Made by a program: the position numbers and the translations under genes. Below the pieces are notes generated by a model. The model was not told the origin of the DNA. It made no database searches and saw only the letters and a program-made list of their open reading frames with translations. Shown here in pieces: positions 6,966-11,927 of a stretch of 11,927 nucleotides of DNA (position 1 is its first letter; each line of letters begins with the position of its first letter). The stretch is from the NCBI GenBank assembly GCA_019115725.1, contig DXCY01000024.1, positions 1 through 11,927 of the forward strand, read 5' to 3'. The DNA comes from Candidatus Luteimonas excrementigallinarum (GTDB lineage: Bacteria > Pseudomonadota > Gammaproteobacteria > Xanthomonadales > Xanthomonadaceae).

Positions 6966-6973
6966 GACATCAC

Positions 6974-7018
6974 CCTGTCTAAGCATGGCCTGTCTGTGCT
7001 TGGCCTGTCTGTGCATGG
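6974..7018. repeat. Three tandem copies of a 15-bp unit upstream of kdsA
   Basis: The units at 6974-6988, 6989-7003 and 7004-7018 read CCTGTCTAAGCATGG, CCTGTCTGTGCTTGG and CCTGTCTGTGCATGG. They fill most of the 64-bp pyrG-kdsA gap. The unit length is a multiple of three, so in the kdsA frame they encode repeated RQA-type pentapeptides ahead of the likely start. They reach to about 8 bp from the kdsA ATG and adjoin its ribosome site. Confidence 0.9.
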
Positions 7019-7029
7019 GTCGGCGCAGG

Positions 7030-8724
7030 TCACGCCGTGGCTTCCTTCAACTTGCCGCCGGCCTGTCCCTCACCGGCCCCACGCTCGCGGGCGGCGCGGA
7101 CGAATCCGATGAACAGCGGATGCCCGCTGCGCGGCGTGGACTGGAATTCGGGATGTGCCTGGCAGGCAATGAACCACGGATGGTCCGGCAGTTCCACCAT
7201 TTCCACCAGCAGGTCGTCCAGGGACTTGGCGCTGACCACCAGCCCGGCGTCCTCAAGCTGGGTGCGATAGCGGTTGTTGAACTCGTAGCGGTGGCGATGG
7301 CGTTCGGCCACCACATCCTGGCCGTACAGGGCATGGGCACGGGTGCCGGGCTTGATCCGCTGCTCCTGCAGGCCCAGGCGCATGGTGCCGCCCATGTCGC
7401 TGTCTTCGCTGCGCCGTTCGATCTCACCGCTGGTCGTGCGCCATTCGGTAATCAGGCCAATCACCGGGTGCGGGCTCTGGCGGTCGTTCTCGGTGCTGTT
7501 GGCCCCCTCAAGCCCGGCCACGTGGCGGGCGAAATCCACCACCGCCGCCTGCATGCCGTAGCAGATGCCGAAATAGGGAATGCCCTGCTCGCGCGCGTAC
7601 TTCGACGCCAGCACCTTGCCCTCGAAGCCGCGGTCGCCAAAGCCGCCCGGCACCAGGATGCCGTCCAGCCCGCCCAGCACCGACTCGGCGCCATCGCGCT
7701 CGATATCCTGCGACTCGATCCACTCCAGGTTCACCCGGGTGCGCTGGCGCAGGCCGCCATGGCGCAGCGCCTCGGCCACCGACTTGTAGGCGTCCTTGTG
7801 GTCCACGTACTTGCCGACCACGCCGATGGTGACCTCGTCGACCGGATTTTCCGCGGCATCCACCACGTCCAGCCACTCGGTCAGGTCCGCCCGTTCGGTG
7901 ACCCGGTCGGCCAGCCGCAGCCGTTCCACCACCAGGTCATCCAGCCCCTGCGCGTCCAGCCACAGCGGGATCTTGTGGATGTTGTCCATGTCCACCACCG
8001 AGATCACGGCTTTCTCGGACACGTTGGTGAACGAAGCGATCTTGCGCCGCTCGCTGTCCGGCAGCGGCTGCTCGCTGCGGCACAGCAGCACGTCGGGCTG
8101 GATACCGATCGAGCGCAGCTCCTTCACCGAGTGCTGGGTGGGTTTGGTCTTCAGCTCGCCGGCGGCGGCGATCCACGGCACCAGGGTGAGGTGGATGAAC
8201 ATGGCCTTCTCCGCCCCGCGGTCGGTGCGGATCTGGCGGATGGCTTCCAGGAACGGCAGCGATTCGATATCACCCACCGTGCCGCCGATTTCCACCAGGC
8301 CCAGATCGAACCCCTGGGTGGCGGCATCGATGCAGCGCTTGATCTCGTCGGTGATGTGCGGGATCACCTGCACTGTCGCCCCGAGGTAGTCGCCGCGGCG
8401 CTCCTTGGCGATCACGCTCTCGTAGATCTTGCCGGTGGTGATCGAATTCTTCCCCGACAGACGCACGTTGACGAAGCGCTCGTAATGACCAAGATCCAGG
8501 TCGGTCTCGGCGCCGTCATCGGTCACGTACACCTCGCCGTGCTGGAACGGGCTCATGGTGCCGGGGTCGACGTTGATGTAGGGATCAAGCTTCATCATCG
8601 TCACCCGGAGCCCGCGGCTCTCAAGGATCGCGGCGAGCGAGGCAGCGGCGATGCCCTTCCCAAGGGAAGAAACAACGCCTCCGGTGACGAAAACAAGCGG
8701 TGTGACGGAACTGGGGGATGGCAT
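7030..8724 (-). CDS. pyrG: CTP synthase (glutamine-hydrolysing)
   Basis: PyrG aminates UTP to CTP using ATP and ammonia from glutamine. The 564-residue product (E. coli 545) has the N-terminal synthase domain with FVTGGVVSSLGKGI (12-25), KLDPYINVDPGTMSPFQHGE (45-64), VYVTDDGAETDLDLGHYERF (65-84), EIGGTVGDIES (145-155) and LKTKPTQHSV (191-200). The class I glutamine amidotransferase domain starts near residue 298, with LVPGGFGDRGFEGK (357-370), nucleophile Cys388 in FGICYGMQ, and His524/Glu526 in AHPEF. The C-terminal 20 residues are a Gly/Lys-rich extension. It is the first gene of the minus-strand run to truD. The ATG at 8724 gives a short lead (MPSPSSVTP) before the conserved VFVTGG strand. 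CTP from this enzyme feeds IspD and KDO activation. Confidence 0.98.
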   Translation of the reverse strand: MPSPSSVTPLVFVTGGVVSSLGKGIAAASLAAILESRGLRVTMMKLDPYINVDPGTMSPFQHGEVYVTDDGAETDLDLGHYERFVNVRLSGKNSITTGKIYESVIAKERRGDYLGATVQVIPHITDEIKRCIDAATQGFDLGLVEIGGTVGDIESLPFLEAIRQIRTDRGAEKAMFIHLTLVPWIAAAGELKTKPTQHSVKELRSIGIQPDVLLCRSEQPLPDSERRKIASFTNVSEKAVISVVDMDNIHKIPLWLDAQGLDDLVVERLRLADRVTERADLTEWLDVVDAAENPVDEVTIGVVGKYVDHKDAYKSVAEALRHGGLRQRTRVNLEWIESQDIERDGAESVLGGLDGILVPGGFGDRGFEGKVLASKYAREQGIPYFGICYGMQAAVVDFARHVAGLEGANSTENDRQSPHPVIGLITEWRTTSGEIERRSEDSDMGGTMRLGLQEQRIKPGTRAHALYGQDVVAERHRHRYEFNNRYRTQLEDAGLVVSAKSLDDLLVEMVELPDHPWFIACQAHPEFQSTPRSGHPLFIGFVRAARERGAGEGQAGGKLKEATA

Positions 8725-8750
8725 GGCGCAGCTGGTCGCTGGAAAGCCAC

Positions 8751-8756
8751 ATTCTA
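8751..8756 (-). promoter_or_regulatory. Candidate -10 box for pyrG and the downstream run
   Basis: The minus strand reads TAGAAT (5 of 6 consensus) in the context GGTGTAGAATG, 26 bp upstream of the pyrG ATG. This would give a leader of about 20 bases. The matching -35 position is GC-rich and unlike the consensus, so support is moderate at best. Confidence 0.4.
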
Positions 8757-8811
8757 CACCGCAACACCCCTACCCGGGCGGTGCTCGGGCGGGAAGGCTC
8801 GCGGGCCACAG

Positions 8812-8836
8812 CCTGAAAAAAGGTTCTTCTTTCAAG
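8812..8836. other. A/T-rich 11-bp hairpin upstream of pyrG
   Basis: CCTGAAAAAAG (8812-8822) pairs with CTTCTTTCAAG (8826-8836) across a 3-base loop, with two wobble or mismatch positions depending on strand. It stands out in otherwise very GC-rich DNA. It lies 56 bp upstream of the pyrG -10 candidate; role unknown. Confidence 0.5.
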
Positions 8837-8887
8837 TCCGGGAGCTGCTTCCTGGATTTACTTCGCCGTGAACTGACGGGCCCCGCC

Positions 8888-8977
8888 GTGGCCGGGAGGC
8901 CTTGCGCTCCATGTCCCCCGGCCTGCGCCTGCGGCTACGGCCTCCTCCTTTACTTACGCGCAAGGCCTCCCGGCCAC
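8888..8977 (+). repeat. Hairpin element A: 20-bp perfect stem around a 50-bp conserved core
   Basis: GTGGCCGGGAGGCCTTGCGC (8888-8907) is perfectly complementary to 8958-8977. The 50-bp core between them (8908-8957) begins TCCATGTCCCCCGGC and ends CCTCCTCCTTTACTTAC. Inside the core GGCC (8920-8923) can pair with GGCC (8939-8942), and GCC (8927-8929) with GGC (8933-8935) around a TGC loop. The core is shared, inverted, with element B. No coding role is evident. It may be a mobile palindromic repeat or a structured RNA/ssDNA element. Confidence 0.85.
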
Positions 8978-9022
8978 AACGGAGCAAGGCTTCGGAGCCT
9001 CCCCACCCCCGCTTTGCCTTCC

Positions 9023-9049
9023 GTAGGTCGGGGCTACGCCCCCGACGCC
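9023..9049 (+). repeat. GTAG-type REP palindrome
   Basis: GTAG (9023-9026) is followed by GTCGGGG (9027-9033), a loop CTACGC, and CCCCGAC (9040-9046). The loop CTAC is complementary to the leading GTAG. A short stem-loop preceded by GTAG is the known architecture of Xanthomonadaceae/Stenotrophomonas REP (SMAG-type) elements, which are linked to RAYT (TnpA-REP) transposases. No RAYT gene is in the window. A reverse copy begins at the window end. Confidence 0.65.
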
Positions 9050-9111
9050 TCGCGTAACACGTACCCCCGCGTTCGCCGCGAGCCAGGCATTCCTCCGCCA
9101 CAAAGTCCCGA

Positions 9112-9213
9112 GCGTCGGGTGGGGGTGCCCTTCAGGCGTAAGTAAAGGAGGAGGTGGCGGCCGCAGGCCGACGCCGGGGGACATGGAGCCTGAAGGGCAC
9201 CCCCGCCCGACGC
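9112..9213 (-). repeat. Hairpin element B: 26-bp stem around an inverted copy of the conserved core
   Basis: The arm 9112-9137 pairs with 9188-9213 over 26 positions with a single T/G wobble (9120). The enclosed 50-bp core (9138-9187) is the reverse complement of the core of element A at 43 of 50 positions: both end blocks (15 and 17 bp) and a central GCCTGCGGC are identical, while differences cluster in two short blocks flanking the central mini-hairpin. The arms differ from those of A but keep pairing. Confidence 0.85.
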
Positions 9214-9341
9214 CCGCCGCCCCCGCGGCTTGTAAACGCGCTTTCCACCATGACTGGGAAAAGAGCAAAAACCGTCCCAGCCCCGGAAGGGAAGACCTGA
9301 TACCCGACCTCCCCGACCACTGCGCCGCAAAGCCGCCCCCC

Positions 9342-9374
9342 AAAAAAGAAAGCGCCCCGCACAGGCGGGGCGCT
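9342..9374 (-). terminator. Strong rho-independent terminator of the Ala/Glu-rich gene
   Basis: On the minus strand AGCGCCCCGC, loop CTGT, GCGGGGCGCT forms a perfect 10-bp stem (9351-9374), followed directly by TTCTTTTTT (9342-9350). It lies 25 bp after the stop of the gene at 9400-9663 and insulates it from the pyrG region. Confidence 0.95.
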
Positions 9375-9399
9375 TCAGAACCGCTGTTCCATCCGTGGA

Positions 9400-9663
9400 T
9401 CAGGCCGGATCTTCTTCCTCTTCCTCTTCTTCCTCGGCCTGCCAGGCATCGGCTTCAGCCTGGTCCACCGTGGCCTCGGCCTCGTCCGCCTGGGTCACGG
9501 CCTCCTCGGCCTGCTGCTCCGCGGCAGTTGCCGCCGCAGCGGCCTGCTGCGCCGCCTGCTCGGCATCACGCAGCGCCTGCTGGTCGACTTCCTGGGCGAA
9601 AGCACCCGGCGCGGCAAACGCCGCAGCAACCAGGGCGGTAAACAGAATATTGCGCTTGCTCAT
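9400..9663 (-). CDS. Small exported Ala/Glu-rich protein with poly-Glu tail, function unknown
   Basis: The 87-residue product has a Sec signal peptide: MSKRN, hydrophobic core about 6-18, and a likely cleavage after AFA at residue 23. The mature part is about 64 residues, rich in Ala, Gln and Glu, with heptad-like spacing (DQQALRDAEQAAQQAAAAAT, 27-46) that suggests a helical or coiled-coil rod. It ends in a run of eight Glu (77-84) and DPA, so it is very acidic. It has one Trp and no Cys. AGGAG stands 8 bases before the ATG and a strong terminator follows, both supporting a real, separately transcribed gene. I do not recognise a family. A small periplasmic ion-binding or lipoprotein-like structural helix is conceivable but unproven. 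Confidence 0.8.
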   Translation of the reverse strand: MSKRNILFTALVAAAFAAPGAFAQEVDQQALRDAEQAAQQAAAAATAAEQQAEEAVTQADEAEATVDQAEADAWQAEEEEEEEEDPA

Positions 9664-9959
9664 TGTCGTGTCTCCTGAATCATCGAAGTGGATCGAAAGT
9701 GGATCAGTCGGCCGCTTCCCCTGACAGCGACGATGCGAACCCTACCTGCCTTCCCCCTTCCGGCGACTGAACAACAAACCCTTAACTCGATGGCAACTCC
9801 CTGTCAGGCAAGGGTTTTCCCCAGATGACAAATGGCCCTCACAGCTGCTTTCCGATGGGTTCCACTCCGCCCGACTACCGGGCTTCCGGCCACCTACGCC
9901 CTCAACGGGTGCGCCAACGCGGCTGGTAAGCTAGCCGCCCCTTTTCACAGCGTCCCCGC
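9664..9959. promoter_or_regulatory. Divergent regulatory interval between the Ala/Glu-rich gene and parE
   Basis: This 296-bp gap must hold the promoters of both genes. It contains a near-tandem repeat TCGAAGTGGA / TCGAAAGTGGA (9683-9692, 9693-9703) in the leader of the minus-strand gene and a small hairpin GCCCG-ACTAC-CGGGC (9869-9883). I could not fix a good -35/-10 pair for the minus-strand gene. It is less GC-rich around 9765-9835 than its surroundings. Confidence 0.5.
9924..9932 (+). promoter_or_regulatory. Candidate extended -10 box for parE
   Basis: TGGTAAGCT fits the extended -10 form TGnTAnnnT. It ends 27 bases before the parE ATG. The bases just before the ATG (CACAGCGTCCCCGC) contain no good Shine-Dalgarno sequence, so parE initiation looks weak or unusual. 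Confidence 0.35.
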
Positions 9960-11849
9960 ATGAACGCCCGCTACAACGCCGTCGATATCGAAGTCCTGAC
10001 CGGTCTGGATCCGGTCAAACGCCGCCCCGGCATGTACACCGACACCTCCCGCCCCAACCACCTGGCGCAGGAAGTGATCGACAACTCGGTCGACGAGGCC
10101 CTCGCCGGGCACGCCAAGGTGATCGAGGTGACCCTGTACCGGGACGGCAGCTGCGAGGTGTCCGATGACGGGCGCGGCATGCCGGTCGATATCCACCCCG
10201 AGGAACAGGTGCCGGGCGTGGAGCTGATCCTCACCCGCCTGCACGCGGGCGGAAAGTTCAGCGATCGCAACTACACCTTCTCCGGCGGCCTGCACGGCGT
10301 GGGCGTGAGCGTGGTCAACGCCCTGTCCACCCGCCTGGAGATTGCGATCAAGCGCGATGGCGCCGAATACGCCATGGCCTTCGCCTGCGGCGACCGCGCC
10401 AGCGCGCTGGAAGAAGTCGGCACCGTGGGCAAACGCAACACCGGCACCCGGCTGCGCTTCTGGCCCGACCCGAAATACTTCGACACGCCGAAGTTCGCCC
10501 TGCGTCCGCTGCGCCACCTGCTGCGGGCCAAGGCCGTGCTGTGCCCGGGCCTGACGGTGAAGCTGCATGACGAGGCCACCGGCGAGCGCGACGAGTGGCG
10601 CTACGAGGACGGCCTGCTTGATTACCTGCGCGGCGAGCTGTCCGGGCGCGAGCTGCTGCCGCCGGAGCTGTTTACCGGCAGCCTGGCACGCGACACCGAG
10701 ACCGTGGACTGGGCCGCCGCCTGGGTGCCCGACGGCGAGCTGGTGCAGGAGAGCTACGTCAACCTGATTCCCACCGCCCAGCACGGCACCCACGTCAACG
10801 GTCTGCGTTCGGGATTCACCGATGCGCTGCGCGAGTTCTGCGACTTCCGCAACCTGCTGCCGCGCGGGGTCAAGCTGGCGCCGGAGGATGTGTGGGACCG
10901 GGTGTCGTTCGTGCTCAGCCTGAAGATGACCGACCCGCAGTTCTCCGGCCAGACCAAGGAGCGGCTGAGCTCGCGCCAAGCGGCCGGCTTCATCGAGGGC
11001 GCCGCGCACGACGCCTTCAGCCTGTGGCTCAACCAGCACGTGGAGCTGGGCGAGAAGATCGCCCAGCTGGCGATCGAACGGGCCAGCGCGCGGCTCAAGA
11101 CGGAAAAGCAGATCGTCCGCAAAAAGGTCACCCAGGGTCCGGCCCTGCCCGGCAAGCTGGCCGACTGCATCAGCCAGGACCTGTCGCGCACCGAGCTGTT
11201 CCTGGTGGAGGGCGACTCAGCCGGCGGCAGCGCCAAGCAGGCGCGTGACAAGGACTTCCAGGCAATCATGCCGCTGCGCGGCAAGATCCTGAACACCTGG
11301 GAGGTGGCCTCGACTTCGGTGCTGGCCAGCGAGGAAGTGCACAACCTCGCCATCGCCATCGGCTGCGATCCGGGCAAGGACGATATCTCCGGCCTGCGCT
11401 ACGGCAAGGTGGTGATCCTGGCCGACGCCGACTCCGACGGCCTGCATATCGCCACACTGCTGGCGGCGCTCTTCCTTCGCCACTTCCCGGCACTGGTCGC
11501 CGCCGGCCACGTGTTCGTGGCCATGCCGCCGCTGTATCGCGTCGATGTGGGCAAGCAGGTGTTCTATGCACTCGACGAGGAGGAAAAGCGCCTGCTGCTG
11601 GACAAGATCGAGCGCGAGAAGCTGAAGGGCACGGTCAACGTCACCCGCTTCAAGGGCCTCGGCGAGATGAACCCCTCGCAGCTGCGCGAGTCCACCATCC
11701 ACCCCGACACCCGCCGCCTGGTGCAGCTGACCGTGGACGACGAAGTCGAGACCACCTCGCTGATGGACATGCTGCTGGCCAAGAAGCGCTCCGGCGACCG
11801 CAAGGCCTGGCTGGAGGAAAAGGGCGACTTGGCTACGCTGGAGGTTTGA
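9960..11849 (+). CDS. parE: DNA topoisomerase IV subunit B
   Basis: ParE supplies the ATPase and TOPRIM parts of topoisomerase IV, which with ParC decatenates daughter chromosomes. The 629-residue product (E. coli 630) has the GHKL ATPase domain: VLTGLDPVKRRPGMYTDTS (12-30), QEVIDNSVDEALAGHA with catalytic Glu38 and Asn42, VSDDGRGMPVDIHPEE with Asp70, and LHAGGKFSDRNYTFSGGLHG (94-113). The transducer part follows, with SGQTKERLSS (Lys333). The TOPRIM domain shows LFLVEGDSAGGSAKQARDKD (413-432, Glu417) and ILADADSDGLHI with the metal Asps 489, 491 and 493. It ends with RFKGLGEMNPSQLRESTIHP (563-582). YTDTSRPNHLAQEVIDNS, HIATLL after DSDG, and the short length without the GyrB insert mark it as ParE rather than GyrB. 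parC is not adjacent. Confidence 0.97.
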   Translation: MNARYNAVDIEVLTGLDPVKRRPGMYTDTSRPNHLAQEVIDNSVDEALAGHAKVIEVTLYRDGSCEVSDDGRGMPVDIHPEEQVPGVELILTRLHAGGKFSDRNYTFSGGLHGVGVSVVNALSTRLEIAIKRDGAEYAMAFACGDRASALEEVGTVGKRNTGTRLRFWPDPKYFDTPKFALRPLRHLLRAKAVLCPGLTVKLHDEATGERDEWRYEDGLLDYLRGELSGRELLPPELFTGSLARDTETVDWAAAWVPDGELVQESYVNLIPTAQHGTHVNGLRSGFTDALREFCDFRNLLPRGVKLAPEDVWDRVSFVLSLKMTDPQFSGQTKERLSSRQAAGFIEGAAHDAFSLWLNQHVELGEKIAQLAIERASARLKTEKQIVRKKVTQGPALPGKLADCISQDLSRTELFLVEGDSAGGSAKQARDKDFQAIMPLRGKILNTWEVASTSVLASEEVHNLAIAIGCDPGKDDISGLRYGKVVILADADSDGLHIATLLAALFLRHFPALVAAGHVFVAMPPLYRVDVGKQVFYALDEEEKRLLLDKIEREKLKGTVNVTRFKGLGEMNPSQLRESTIHPDTRRLVQLTVDDEVETTSLMDMLLAKKRSGDRKAWLEEKGDLATLEV

Positions 11850-11894
11850 TCGCCCGCTCCCGCAGGTCGGCCCTGTGCGGCCGACGCGGGCGAT
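11849..11894 (+). terminator. Compound hairpin directly after parE
   Basis: ATCGCCCGC (11849-11857, starting in the stop codon) pairs with GCGGGCGAT (11886-11894), and GTCGGCC (11866-11872) pairs with GGCCGAC (11879-11885) around CTGTGC. An alternative outer pairing uses CCCGC (11859-11863) with GCGGG (11886-11890). No T-run follows. It may act as a terminator or 3' stabiliser, or be a degenerate REP element. Confidence 0.45.
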
Positions 11895-11906
11895 GTGGGA
11901 ATTCGG

Positions 11907-11927
11907 GGCGTCGGGGGCGTAGCCCCG
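11907..11927 (-). repeat. Start of a second, inverted copy of the GTAG/REP sequence, cut by the window end
   Basis: These 21 bases are the exact reverse complement of 9029-9049, including the stem, loop and the flanking GCC. The GTAG end would lie just past the window. This shows that the palindrome near 9023 belongs to a dispersed repeat family. Confidence 0.75.

Larger units (their letters stand above)
8725..9399. other. Intergenic zone between pyrG and the Ala/Glu-rich gene, no credible CDS
   Basis: About 675 bp without a gene I would support. From left to right it holds the pyrG promoter region, an A/T-rich hairpin (8812-8836), hairpin element A (8888-8977), a spacer with a GTAG/REP palindrome (9023-9049), inverted hairpin element B (9112-9213), a further GC-rich stretch (9214-9341) in which I see only a weak 6-bp stem (9254-9259 with 9275-9280), and a strong terminator (9342-9374). 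Open frames through it in several phases are Arg/Gly/Pro-rich and simply track the GC-rich hairpins. Confidence 0.8.

Noticed and set aside
6490..8871. A 793-codon plus-strand open frame opposite pyrG and kdsA
   Set aside because: It mirrors the codon structure of pyrG and kdsA and shows no recognisable motif or start signals.
8888..9213. Reading the hairpin arms as target-site duplications of an inserted element
   Set aside because: Target-site duplications are direct repeats; these arms are inverted and 20-26 bp long, so they are part of the structure.
8888..9213. A CRISPR array or an integron attC site
   Set aside because: There are no regularly spaced direct repeats and no cas or integrase gene, and here the loop is conserved while the stems vary, with none of the attC core sites seen.
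8832..9362. Several short open frames on both strands in the pyrG upstream zone
   Set aside because: They run through the hairpins and REP, have Arg/Gly/Pro-rich translations, and no ribosome site placed to start them. The similar peptides in two frames come from the repeated core, not from a shared protein domain.
9720..9808. Inverted repeat CCTGACAG / CTGTCAGG (9720-9727 and 9801-9808)
   Set aside because: Eight bases at 73-bp spacing is close to chance level and neither copy lies at a recognisable promoter.
10342..11702. Open frames inside and opposite parE
   Set aside because: parE is complete and uninterrupted in its own frame; the others are shadows.

Overview
The window is a GC-rich chromosomal segment of a gammaproteobacterium, most likely a member of the Xanthomonadales (Xanthomonadaceae/Lysobacteraceae). 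The gene order pyrG-kdsA-eno-ftsB-ispD-ispF-truD, followed by surE-pcm, is a known gammaproteobacterial housekeeping block found in Xanthomonas and Pseudomonas relatives. GTAG-type REP palindromes around parE favour the Xanthomonadales. The placement is inferred from protein motifs and gene order, not from a database search.

Left part (1-2171): pcm (cut by the window edge) and surE lie on the minus strand with an ATGA overlap. They repair isoaspartyl damage and dephosphorylate nucleotides. A divergent Smr-domain nuclease gene follows on the plus strand, possibly leaderless. A short minus-strand gene for a small outer-membrane-type lipoprotein comes next.

Middle (2172-8724): a long minus-strand run transcribed pyrG, kdsA, eno, ftsB, ispD, ispF, truD. 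Spacing is tight and two GTGA stop/start overlaps (ftsB/ispD and ispF/truD) suggest translational coupling. The run joins CTP synthesis, KDO-8-phosphate synthesis for lipopolysaccharide (which later uses CTP), glycolysis (enolase supplies the PEP used by KdsA), the divisome (FtsB), the MEP isoprenoid pathway (IspD uses CTP) and tRNA pseudouridylation (TruD). A 15-bp unit repeated three times sits just upstream of the kdsA start.

Intergenic zone (8725-9399): about 675 bp without a credible gene. It carries the most unusual structure of the window: two large hairpins in inverted orientation with a shared 50-bp core and covarying stems, with a GTAG/REP palindrome between them. It ends at a strong rho-independent terminator belonging to the next gene.

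Right part (9400-11927): a minus-strand gene for a small exported Ala/Glu-rich protein with a poly-glutamate tail, a divergent regulatory interval, then complete parE (topoisomerase IV subunit B) on the plus strand. A hairpin follows parE, and then the start of a second, inverted copy of the GTAG/REP sequence, cut by the window end.
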